From contig JAKQKQ010000025.1 of assembly GCA_029560585.1 (NCBI GenBank), forward strand, positions 1-61,777: DNA of 61,777 bases, in the 5' to 3' direction. The position numbers were made by a program, and so were the translations under genes. Shown in pieces: positions 45,095 to 53,149 of this stretch; positions within the stretch are counted from its first letter, which is position 1; every line of letters starts with the position of its first letter. Source of the DNA: Verrucomicrobiota bacterium. GTDB lineage: Bacteria > Verrucomicrobiota > Verrucomicrobiia > JADLBR01. The notes under the pieces were generated by a model, which made no database searches, was not told the DNA's origin, and was given only the letters and a program-made list of their open reading frames with translations.

Positions 45095-47809
45095 TTACCT
45101 TTCGGGGGTCGTCCCCACGCTTCTGCCGGAAATGGCGAAGAGCAGGAGCGACACGTCCAAGATGTTGTCGTGCTCGGCGACGACGCGCGCGATCTCACGA
45201 TCCGGTTCCGGGTTCACCCACTCCCATTGGAAGAGGTGCACGGGCTCACCGCACGCATCGTTGATCGTCCACGCGTACCGGCAGTTGAGCGAAACCCGCG
45301 TGGCGCCCGCGGTGTCCAATCGCTTGATGTTATCGGTCATGCGAACCGGCAGCGTGCACCGCGTGCCATCGGCATAGTGGACGACATAGTTGCCGCAGGG
45401 CCAACCATACATCCAATCGCGAACGCGCACTCCCGCCACGTTCTTGTCCTTCGGATCATTGACGAACGCCGAATGCAGAAAGATCAGGGATGAGAATCTC
45501 CCGTGGACTGGCAGCGCCACGGGCGCGCCGCCCTTGCGCAATATCGCGCAGTCGCCGGTGCCCCGGTCGGCCAATCGCATCGGGATGAACCCGATCGCGC
45601 GCTCGCCGGTGGGCAGGGCCGCGCGCTTCGCCTCCGGTGTGCCGCTGCCCGGTTTCACCTCGTTGAGGAATGCATCGAATCGACGGGTCAGCGCCTGACC
45701 GATGTCGATAGGTTCGATGCGGTCCCCCGCGCGGGGGTTCGGCCGCACGGCCAAGAGATGCTGGACCGCCACGAGGCGCGCGGGGTCGGCGTCCTCACCC
45801 AGGTCGAGGTTCCACGCGTAGTCGCCCACCCGCAGGAGGTTGCTCATCGACCAGAGCGGCGAGTACTCGTCGAGCAGATTCGATCGGTCGTCGCCGAAAG
45901 AGTACATGCCCTTGCCGAAACCCATGACGCGGCCCCGCGCGTCGTCGCCCAGGGTGAACATGCCGGTCGCATTGGGCCAAATGCGAAAACCCCGCCCCGT
46001 GAAGTACCGGATCTCCCGGTCGATGTTCCCGCTGCTCCAGAGCGTCAGGATGATATCCTTCGGGAACGCGTCGATGATCCTGTAGGTATCGAAACGCTTG
46101 CCGTTGTGATAGGGGGACAGCATGTCCTCGAACATCATCATGGTGATCCCGCGCGCCTTCAGCCAGTCATTCAGGCGCACGTGAGAATCGAGGTACGCCT
46201 GGGCGCGGGTCTTGCCGTGGAGCAGGGCGTCGGGTGGCTCGCCCTCCTTGCGCTCGTGCCACCACTCGTCGGACTTCGGGCTCAGGTATCTCGGCCGCAG
46301 GGCCTCGATGACGTCGAGCATGCAGTCGCGCACGATGGCGTCATGATCGGGATGGGTCACGTCGCCCTGGCTGGGCCAGCCCTTCTCGCGCAACTCGGGA
46401 TGATACCCGATCGTGAGCCACCAGTTCGCGTGTCCGCCGATCTGCCACGCGGGGCACAGATCGATGAAGTGATCCCGGCAGAACGCTCCGAATCGGCGCA
46501 GGTCCTCCAGCGAGTAGATCTTCTCCGAGCCGTTGAACTCGGGCCTGCGCTCGTATCGCACGTTGGCCGACAGATCGATGTAGAATGTGTTGAACTTGTT
46601 CCCCGCCACGAATCGGTCGGTCCAATCGATGAGGTAATCGATGCCGCGATTCTCCCGGACGGGATAATTGCGGAAGGTGTGGGGATGCTCGAGGCGGATC
46701 AGTCGATTCGGCGTGTCGGGCCAATCAGTGATCTCGGCGCAGGGCACGGGCAGATCCCGCGAACCCTTCTTCACCGCGTGCTTGAGCAGCTGCAAAAAAG
46801 TGATGGTCCCATAGTACAGCCCCGGCTCGTCGTTTCCCGTGATGGCAACGCCGCCCGGCGCCACGCTCAGGGCATACCCCTGCGGGTGCCGAACCGCCTC
46901 GCCGCCCTCTGGCACCAGGCGGAGGATGATACCCGCATCCGGCGCCGCACCCTCGAATGTCCGCAGTTTGGGCCACCGGCCGGTATGCCCCCCGTAGCGA
47001 TCGGAGAAGATCTCCGCCGTGCGCCGGGTCCGATCGGTGCGGCCCGCCTCCAGATACAGCGGCCAGGCCCTTCGCGCCGAAAACGCTCCCTCTTTCCACT
47101 CCACCCGTTTCGGCCGGGGCGAAAGGAGGCACTCGGCGAATCGATCGGGCACCCGCTCGCGATCGATGCCGTCTCCCGCCTCCCCCTTGATCTGGCACAG
47201 GGTCATCCTCCGGAGCCGGTAGCTCACGTCGTTTCTCTGCCGGCTGGAGTCCAAAGTCAGCATCACGTGCGACAGCAGCGCCCAATCGGGTGGCCGCTTC
47301 TCGCGGCGGAATCCGCTCTCGACCAAGTACTCGTGCCGGCCGCGGTCCAGGGCCAGGTCGTGGCTCAGTTGCGATTTGTCGGAGAAATTGACGTTTACGC
47401 CGATGTGGGGGTAGTCGTCGCGGTCGCAATCAATGGTTAGGTAGATGCCCCGATACAACATGCCGGGATCGGGCGGTGGCATCTGCGCAAAGAACGCGGT
47501 CGAGCACGCCATTCCGTTCGTACCCCGAAACGCGAATTCCACCCACGCCTCCCCATCTTTCGTGACGGCCCTCGCGACCGGCACCAGATCGCTCCCCGCC
47601 TTCCACCGGGCCGTGTAATTCTGGATAGCGGCGGAATCGTTGCGCCCGGCATCGAACAGGACGACGTCCCCTCCCTGCCTCTGTGGCGTCAGACGGGGCG
47701 CGTCCGCCGCATCGGCCAGGCTTCCCATGAGGAGCACCGCCGAAAACAAATTGCGCACGACCCGCCCCATCGATCGCCCGCCGCGACAAATCCATCCGAT
47801 CCGCCTCAT
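45095..47809 (-). CDS. Secreted GH20-like beta-N-acetylhexosaminidase
   Basis: GGAGGAGATGCC precedes the ATG at 47809. A signal peptide (VVRNLFSAVLLMGSLADA, about 18-35) is followed by an extra N-terminal beta domain (about 40-215), then a GH20 domain-2-type region (LLSPRPKRVEWKEGAF ... GYALSVAPGGVAITGNDEPG LYYGTITFLQLL), and a barrel from about 380. The KSDEWW segment corresponds to the catalytic Asp-Glu of GH20 (usually GGDE), so activity may be kept, though the flanks are altered. First gene of the five-gene operon. Expected to release beta-linked GlcNAc or GalNAc. At 904 residues it is longer than classic members. Confidence 0.88.
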   Translation of the reverse strand: MRRIGWICRGGRSMGRVVRNLFSAVLLMGSLADAADAPRLTPQRQGGDVVLFDAGRNDSAAIQNYTARWKAGSDLVPVARAVTKDGEAWVEFAFRGTNGMACSTAFFAQMPPPDPGMLYRGIYLTIDCDRDDYPHIGVNVNFSDKSQLSHDLALDRGRHEYLVESGFRREKRPPDWALLSHVMLTLDSSRQRNDVSYRLRRMTLCQIKGEAGDGIDRERVPDRFAECLLSPRPKRVEWKEGAFSARRAWPLYLEAGRTDRTRRTAEIFSDRYGGHTGRWPKLRTFEGAAPDAGIILRLVPEGGEAVRHPQGYALSVAPGGVAITGNDEPGLYYGTITFLQLLKHAVKKGSRDLPVPCAEITDWPDTPNRLIRLEHPHTFRNYPVRENRGIDYLIDWTDRFVAGNKFNTFYIDLSANVRYERRPEFNGSEKIYSLEDLRRFGAFCRDHFIDLCPAWQIGGHANWWLTIGYHPELREKGWPSQGDVTHPDHDAIVRDCMLDVIEALRPRYLSPKSDEWWHERKEGEPPDALLHGKTRAQAYLDSHVRLNDWLKARGITMMMFEDMLSPYHNGKRFDTYRIIDAFPKDIILTLWSSGNIDREIRYFTGRGFRIWPNATGMFTLGDDARGRVMGFGKGMYSFGDDRSNLLDEYSPLWSMSNLLRVGDYAWNLDLGEDADPARLVAVQHLLAVRPNPRAGDRIEPIDIGQALTRRFDAFLNEVKPGSGTPEAKRAALPTGERAIGFIPMRLADRGTGDCAILRKGGAPVALPVHGRFSSLIFLHSAFVNDPKDKNVAGVRVRDWMYGWPCGNYVVHYADGTRCTLPVRMTDNIKRLDTAGATRVSLNCRYAWTINDACGEPVHLFQWEWVNPEPDREIARVVAEHDNILDVSLLLFAISGRSVGTTPER

Positions 47810-48151
47810 GGCATCTCCTCCGCGCAGGATGTGCCCCGCCCGCCCCGCGCACAAGATTCGATCACCAACAGGGACGGCCCACCCCCAGGGACTTTGACTA
47901 ATCGACAGCAACCTGTTGGAGTTCAGCCTTTAGGCTGAATCGGGCACGAAGCAGGCTAAAGCCTGGACTCCAACGGCTTTGGTCGAGCGAACCAAAAGCC
48001 CTGCGGCCACCTCCGCGTCGTCGATCCACCGCTGTGCGCCGGTCTCCACGGCATCCGGGACAACCACCGAGGATTGTGTGGTTGGGGCCCTCGTCCCATG
48101 CTACCAAGGCATCCGAACGGCCCGTGCGGGGCCGTAGACTGAAAGGTACTC
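47810..48151. other. 342 bp divergent intergenic region
   Basis: It separates the start of the five-gene operon (minus) from the start of the 48152 gene (plus), so promoters for both should lie here; none could be assigned with confidence. The centre is occupied by doublet repeat D (47915-47974). GAAAGG at 48141-48146 is the ribosome site for the GTG at 48152. Confidence 0.6.
47915..47974. repeat. REP-like doublet, family D
   Basis: Outer arms GTTGGAGT and ACTCCAAC enclose two small hairpins, TTCAGCCTTTAGGCTGAA and CAGGCTAAAGCCTG, separated by a short spacer. The architecture (GxxGGAG arm, small hairpin, spacer, small hairpin, inverted arm) is the same as in family A, but the sequence is different. 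One copy is present in this window. Confidence 0.88.
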
Positions 48152-51121
48152 GTGCGATCGATTTCCGCCTGTCTCATATTGATTCTTGCACTGTCACCGG
48201 CAAAGGCGGGCGAGCCGCAGCAGCCCGATGTCCGGGAAAGCATCTACGCCGGTGACCTCGTCGCCTTCCCCGGCCCATGGGGTCTCGGCATGGGCCGATC
48301 TGGCATCGTCCTTGTCTCCGATCGCGAGCTCGAGATGCTCGCCGATCCAGACAAGGTCCTGAACCTCAGCGTGACCCTGGACAAGCGCGAGGCCAGCCTT
48401 CGCCAGATCTGTGAGCAAGCCCAGCAGCGAGGCAACCGGACGCTCATGGTATTCTTCGACCACTTCTTTCGGCAATACCGCCCCGGCCAAGACACCCCGC
48501 GGCGCCACATGCCGGATACCGACGCCTACATCCAGCGCATCGCTGCCGTCGGACGCTTCGCGGAAAAATACGGCCTCGGGCTCGAGCTTAGCATCCTTTC
48601 CCCCCTGGAGATCGGTCCCGGCTACCGGGCCGCCACCGGCGAATCCGGCCTATGGATGCACTTCCGCAAGGGGCTGCGAGACCCAAAAACCGGCGCGTTC
48701 GGTGTCGATATCTGGCGCGACCGCAGATGGGCCAATAACAAGGGCGTCATCGACATCGAGGACGCGGGCGTCCGGGTTTTCGCCTTCTCGGAAAAACCCG
48801 TGCCCGGAACGCCCTATCGCGCGGTGGACCCAAACGCGATCCGCGATATCACCGATGCCGCGAAGGTCGATATATTCGAGGGGATCGAGCGCCGGCACGG
48901 CGACCACCTCAGCGTGCGCGCGCGCATCCACGGATCGGGCCACACGGATATCGGCCCGCTGGACCGCGTGCTGGTGGTCCAGCTGTATCGCACACCGGAG
49001 ATGGACTATTTCAGCCCCAAGGCTCCCGCATTCCTGCAGGACCTCATCGACCGGTACGCGCGGGCCGGCGTCAGGCTCAACGGCCTGTACTCCGACGAGA
49101 TGCACATCCAGCAGAGCTGGGCATACCACAGCCACCACGACCACGGGCAATTCGCCATGCGCTACGCCAGCCCGGGCTTCGCGGCCAGGTTTGCAGAACT
49201 CTATGGACCGCGGTACGGCGATTTCGCCAAGTGGCTCGTGTATTTCTGCGGCGGTCAGGAGGACACGGCGGACGATCTGACGGCCCGCGCCCAGGTCATG
49301 CATGTATTCGGCCCGACGCCGAAAGCGATCCGCGAAACGGCGCTGTTCCGGGCGCGGTACTACCATCTGCTCCAAGACGGCGTGGTGGATCTGTTCGCGG
49401 GGGCCAAGCGCCATGCGGAGGGCCGCATGGGCCACCGCCTCGAGGCCCGCGCCCACGCGACCTGGGCCGAGAGCCCCACCATCGATTTCTGGGAAACCAG
49501 CCGAGGCGGAGCCGTCGCCGCAAAGTACGAATATACCCCAAACTTCCTGTGGTCCGCCACCGTCCACCAGGCCGCCTCCGCATGTTATGACTATTTCAAG
49601 TGGGGAGATTTCCTCACCGGCAACGGGAACGATCATGCCGAGGGCGGTTGGCTCGACCGCAACTATTGGGGGCTGGCGCTTGCATGCTCCACCGGCATCC
49701 TCAACGACACGCCGCTCTCCTATGCCGCCTGCTGGGGCGGACCCGCCGAGATCATGGAGCGCCATCACCTCGCCGAGCGCGCGTTCGGCACCGCGGGATC
49801 CGGGGACAAAGCCGCGCCGGTGACCGGCCTCCAGCACCGCGACGTCTCCGTGCTCATGCTCTACCCCATCGACCTGGTCGCCACCGACGACCGCTTCGGG
49901 AGCTGGATGACCCAATACGCCTACGCCAACTGGATCACGCAGGCCAAGCTGCTCGAGCGCGGGCGGGTCGTCGGCGGCGCGATCGAAGTCGCGGGCCGTC
50001 GCTTCACCACGCTGGCAGCGACATTCGAGCCTTTCCCCTTGAGGAAGCTCCTGGCGCTCATGCGCGCGCTCGCCGAGGGCGGCGGCCGGGCAATCTGGTC
50101 CGGGCCGCCCCCTGTCCTGACGGCCGAGGGAGGCGATGCCCTGGCCGAATGGTCGCACCTGTTCGGCGCCGATTACGCGCCCGGCCCCGACGAGGGCGTC
50201 ATGGCCCCCGGTTGCCAAATCACTTTTGAGGGCAAGCTCGCGGGGGTCCCGCCACAGACGATCCTGACGCACTTCCTCGTGGACCGCATCTACCCCGTCA
50301 CCCCACGCGACGGCACGCAGGCCGCCGCCCGCGCCAACGGCACCGTCGTAGGCGCGCACCGTCCCTGCCCCAACGGCGGCAGCGCCACGTTCCTCGGCTA
50401 CCGGCCGCGCGATAACCAGTCGCGGAGCCTTGGACAGGACGAGCGGAACTGGTTCGATGTCCTAAACGCCCTCGGCGCATACCCGCCCAGCGGAAGATTC
50501 CCCGACATCAACGATAACACCGAGGCGCTCTCCCGCACCGCCGATCTTCTCGTTTGCCGATTCCCCAACGGCGCCATCGCGATCGTCCCACACTACCGCG
50601 GCATTGTCGAAAACTGGCCGGGTGGTTTCGGCCGCGATCGCGAGAAGGACAAGGCCTGGCTCGAAAAGAATCCCCTGCCGTCAGACACCCTCCGCCTCAG
50701 GGGTTTCAAGGCGAATGGCCACACCATCGACTACGAGGGCGTGAAGTCCGTCGTCTTCCGGCTCGACGCCCAAGGTCAAGTGATCGCGTTTGCCGGCCAC
50801 CATGCGAATCAGATCACGGTGGATGGCAAGACGACGCGCTTTTCCGAAGGCGGCCGCGGCACAGTCTGCTGGGCACCCATCGCAGAAGAACGGCGCGTCA
50901 ACGGCGGCGCGGTCCTTCAAGTCAAAGCCGATGGCAATGGCGCCGTCCGGATTCCCGCTCCCGGTCTCACCGGTGCCGTGAAGCTCTTCGCCGAAGGCCC
51001 CACCCCAGGCAGCCGCGGCGCCGCCATCGCTTGCCACATCGAAAATGGCGTTCTGGTTTTCGAGCCACCCCGCGAGGCCTGGGGCCGATGGATCTACGTT
51101 GTTCCGTGCGAGCGGAACTGA
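48152..51121 (+). CDS. Large secreted protein of unknown family, probable glycosidase-type barrel
   Basis: A GTG at 48152 starts a short signal peptide (RSISACLILILALSPAKA). The 989-residue product has a barrel-like core: LMVFFDHFF, YGLGLELSILSPLEIGPGY, VRLNGLYSDEMHIQQSW and a following HSHHDHGQ. The Asp-Glu of YSDEMH at a strand end is a good active-site candidate. The region about 600-760 (LKLLALMRALAEGGGRAIWSG-like) resembles the beta-galactosidase trimerisation-type Rossmann domain of GH42, and the last 150 residues are beta-rich. I cannot place it in a numbered family; a distant GH42/GH-A relative is an inference. The 51374 gene follows in the same direction. Confidence 0.85.
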   Translation: MRSISACLILILALSPAKAGEPQQPDVRESIYAGDLVAFPGPWGLGMGRSGIVLVSDRELEMLADPDKVLNLSVTLDKREASLRQICEQAQQRGNRTLMVFFDHFFRQYRPGQDTPRRHMPDTDAYIQRIAAVGRFAEKYGLGLELSILSPLEIGPGYRAATGESGLWMHFRKGLRDPKTGAFGVDIWRDRRWANNKGVIDIEDAGVRVFAFSEKPVPGTPYRAVDPNAIRDITDAAKVDIFEGIERRHGDHLSVRARIHGSGHTDIGPLDRVLVVQLYRTPEMDYFSPKAPAFLQDLIDRYARAGVRLNGLYSDEMHIQQSWAYHSHHDHGQFAMRYASPGFAARFAELYGPRYGDFAKWLVYFCGGQEDTADDLTARAQVMHVFGPTPKAIRETALFRARYYHLLQDGVVDLFAGAKRHAEGRMGHRLEARAHATWAESPTIDFWETSRGGAVAAKYEYTPNFLWSATVHQAASACYDYFKWGDFLTGNGNDHAEGGWLDRNYWGLALACSTGILNDTPLSYAACWGGPAEIMERHHLAERAFGTAGSGDKAAPVTGLQHRDVSVLMLYPIDLVATDDRFGSWMTQYAYANWITQAKLLERGRVVGGAIEVAGRRFTTLAATFEPFPLRKLLALMRALAEGGGRAIWSGPPPVLTAEGGDALAEWSHLFGADYAPGPDEGVMAPGCQITFEGKLAGVPPQTILTHFLVDRIYPVTPRDGTQAAARANGTVVGAHRPCPNGGSATFLGYRPRDNQSRSLGQDERNWFDVLNALGAYPPSGRFPDINDNTEALSRTADLLVCRFPNGAIAIVPHYRGIVENWPGGFGRDREKDKAWLEKNPLPSDTLRLRGFKANGHTIDYEGVKSVVFRLDAQGQVIAFAGHHANQITVDGKTTRFSEGGRGTVCWAPIAEERRVNGGAVLQVKADGNGAVRIPAPGLTGAVKLFAEGPTPGSRGAAIACHIENGVLVFEPPREAWGRWIYVVPCERN

Positions 51122-51373
51122 CCCGAAGTCTCCACCCTCGGCGGTCCGGCACCCAAACATCTCCCGCGCGAATTGGCAACGCGCTTGCGCGTTTGCGCAC
51201 CGGTCACCCCGCCACGCGTCAAATTCAGCGTGACAATATCCGACCTCTACTCGCACGCTTCTGGCCATACAGGGTTTGCTATGGTGGTGCGACGATTCGG
51301 GTTGGATCCGCATAGGTCTGACGCTGACGGTCCCCGCGCCGTGCATGGACCCTCACAACCGGGATCTCGAACC

Positions 51374-52864
51374 ATGTTGAAACAAGAGCGTGTCACCACC
51401 CGACAATTAACATTTGCCAGCATTTGTCTGATCGCAGTGATGGCCCACGCGGCGACATGCCACTCCGCAGACGCGAGCAATCCCTCCCAAATCAACGTCG
51501 TCATCGGCCGCAACATCACATTCACCGACCTGAGCGGCCGCGTGTTCAAAGACGTACGGGTATTGAGCTTTGAACAAGGCTTCCTCAAGGTAATGACGTC
51601 CGAGGGGATCAGCCGCATCCCATCCAAGCTGCTACCAGAAAACCTCCGGCTGCCCGAAAACTCCAATCCCCAACCCGCGGAACCCCCCGAAGCAAAACCG
51701 CCCCCTGAGGTCGTGTCCGGAAGGGTGGCCCTCGCTTCGCTGGAGGCCCAGCTCCAGCGGGCCCGCCAAGAGCTCCCTTCACTCCAGAAAAGCCATGACC
51801 ACTACAAAGCGCAATACGATACCAAGTATGCGGAAATCCAAAAACGATATCGGGCACAGTATCGGTCGGAAAAGGCGGCGTATGACGATCAGGGTCGCTC
51901 TGCCCACATCCCCCCAGTAATGGGTAATCCGGCCACCCATCCCGACGTCGTCCGACTTAAAGGGTTGGTGGATGGCTATGCCACGCAGATCTCGGATCGG
52001 CACCGATGGATCGCCGACTGCGAGCGGCGGCGCGATGAGGCCAAAGACCGTATCGTGCAGGCCGAGGCCGCGCAGCAGAGGGCCGAGGTGGACAAGGAGG
52101 TGGAGCAGAAGGCCATGGAGGTTGAATCATCGGAGAAGCAGCAGACCGCTATACGAGAGAAGGTAGAGTCGGAGCAGAAGCGCGAAGAACAAGAGAAGAA
52201 GAGCGCGTTCGAGAAAGCTAAGTCCGAATGGAGCCAGAGGCTCCGGACGGTCGAAGAGGAAATCAGGCGACTCACCTCTTCGGGTGAGATCAAGGCCGCA
52301 TTTCTCCAATTCCAAGAAGCCGCCGGCGACAGGCGCGCATGGGACCGTTGGGACCCGGAAGGGACCGAAAGCCTGATCAACGCGGGCGTCCAGCTCTTCG
52401 CCTCGGCCAGGGCACGCGGCGAGCTATCGATTGCCGCCGGCACGCTGAAGGCGGCCATCCATTGCGTTGGGCGTTCGAAGTCCATCCTCGGCGAACTTGC
52501 CACTCTCTATGACGAGATGAAGCTCGCGTGCCAGAACGGCGACGTGGCGGCGGTGACTGCCCGCGTGGGTCTCTTGGATATCGCATCGGGCGCAGATCCC
52601 GCCGGCTGCGCGCTCCAACGCCGTGAACTGTCCGCCACTGCCCTGGATGTTGCGTTCGGGAAGTTTTTCAAAGCAGATATCTCTGGCGGGTTTGACGCGG
52701 TCGATCTGGCCCAAGACCTCTGGCCTGAGAACCCCAAACTGCACAGGGTGCGCATGATGACTAGGACGGCATACGTGGTCGTCTTTGGTGCGGCCGTATG
52801 GCTCGTGATAAGGTTTTTCATCAAGAGGTTCGAGAGGTCGCACGGAGGCTGGTTGTCCAAGTGA
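51374..52864 (+). CDS. Coiled-coil protein with secreted SHD1-like domain and C-terminal membrane anchor
   Basis: The ATG at 51374 starts a signal-like segment (LTFASICLIAVMAHAATC). Residues about 35-95 (NITFTDLSGRVFKDVRVLSF then MTSEGISRIPSKLLPENL) form a small beta domain that recurs in many exported PVC proteins. Residues about 115-330 are strongly charged, with heptads rich in Glu, Lys, Gln and Arg, a long coiled coil. A helical region follows, and a membrane span (TAYVVVFGAAVWLVIRFFI) plus basic tail closes the 496-residue protein. No enzyme motif is seen; it may be a scaffold or envelope-spanning tether. Its base composition appears less GC-rich than that of its neighbours. Confidence 0.88.
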   Translation: MLKQERVTTRQLTFASICLIAVMAHAATCHSADASNPSQINVVIGRNITFTDLSGRVFKDVRVLSFEQGFLKVMTSEGISRIPSKLLPENLRLPENSNPQPAEPPEAKPPPEVVSGRVALASLEAQLQRARQELPSLQKSHDHYKAQYDTKYAEIQKRYRAQYRSEKAAYDDQGRSAHIPPVMGNPATHPDVVRLKGLVDGYATQISDRHRWIADCERRRDEAKDRIVQAEAAQQRAEVDKEVEQKAMEVESSEKQQTAIREKVESEQKREEQEKKSAFEKAKSEWSQRLRTVEEEIRRLTSSGEIKAAFLQFQEAAGDRRAWDRWDPEGTESLINAGVQLFASARARGELSIAAGTLKAAIHCVGRSKSILGELATLYDEMKLACQNGDVAAVTARVGLLDIASGADPAGCALQRRELSATALDVAFGKFFKADISGGFDAVDLAQDLWPENPKLHRVRMMTRTAYVVVFGAAVWLVIRFFIKRFERSHGGWLSK

Positions 52865-52967
52865 CGGTCTCGAACAATTCGGGCGGATAGATCTTCGACG
52901 ACGCCCGTGCCCCGGACGCGCGCCAGTCGGGGTACATTCGGGGCACCACCGGGAGTGACAATGAGAA

Positions 52968-53044
52968 GTAGGTGCGCGCTTGCGCGCGATTCGAATCGCC
53001 TGCAAGCAGGCTCCTACTGCCCGGCATCTGAATTCTCGAATCAG
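52968..53044 (-). repeat. REP-like doublet, family A copy 4
   Basis: In minus orientation it has flank TGATTCGAGAATTCAGATG, then GTAGGAGC, CCTGCTTGCAGG, CGATTCGAATCG, CGCGCAAGCGCG and GCACCTAC. It is adjacent to F-half (53061-53079) and segment C (53080-53146), in the same order as at 1704-2074 but inverted. It lies between two convergent genes. Confidence 0.93.
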
Positions 53045-53060
53045 CGCCGCCCCGATCCGG

Positions 53061-53146
53061 GGCTCTGCCACCACAGTCCAAAACACTCCTGGCCCGGATC
53101 CTGGGTCGGGGAACGAGCCGCGCCCGCAAACGGCGCCCGAAGTTTC
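53061..53146 (-). repeat. Composite repeat F-half plus segment C, copy 2 (inverted)
   Basis: On the minus strand 53146-53080 matches C1 (1704-1770) over 67 bp and continues into GGACTGTGGTGGCAGAGCC (53079-53061), the F half. The second F half and about 90 further bases found in copy 1 are absent here. The TAG stop codon of the abhydrolase gene (53152-53150) lies immediately beside the repeat border. Confidence 0.85.
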
Positions 53147-53149
53147 TAG

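Noticed and set aside
47810-48151. Intrinsic terminator at repeat D
   Set aside because: It lies upstream of two divergent genes, not after a gene, and has no T-run.
48650-50359. 569-residue frame antisense to the 48152 gene
   Set aside because: Composition is that of a reverse frame; no signal, start context or family.
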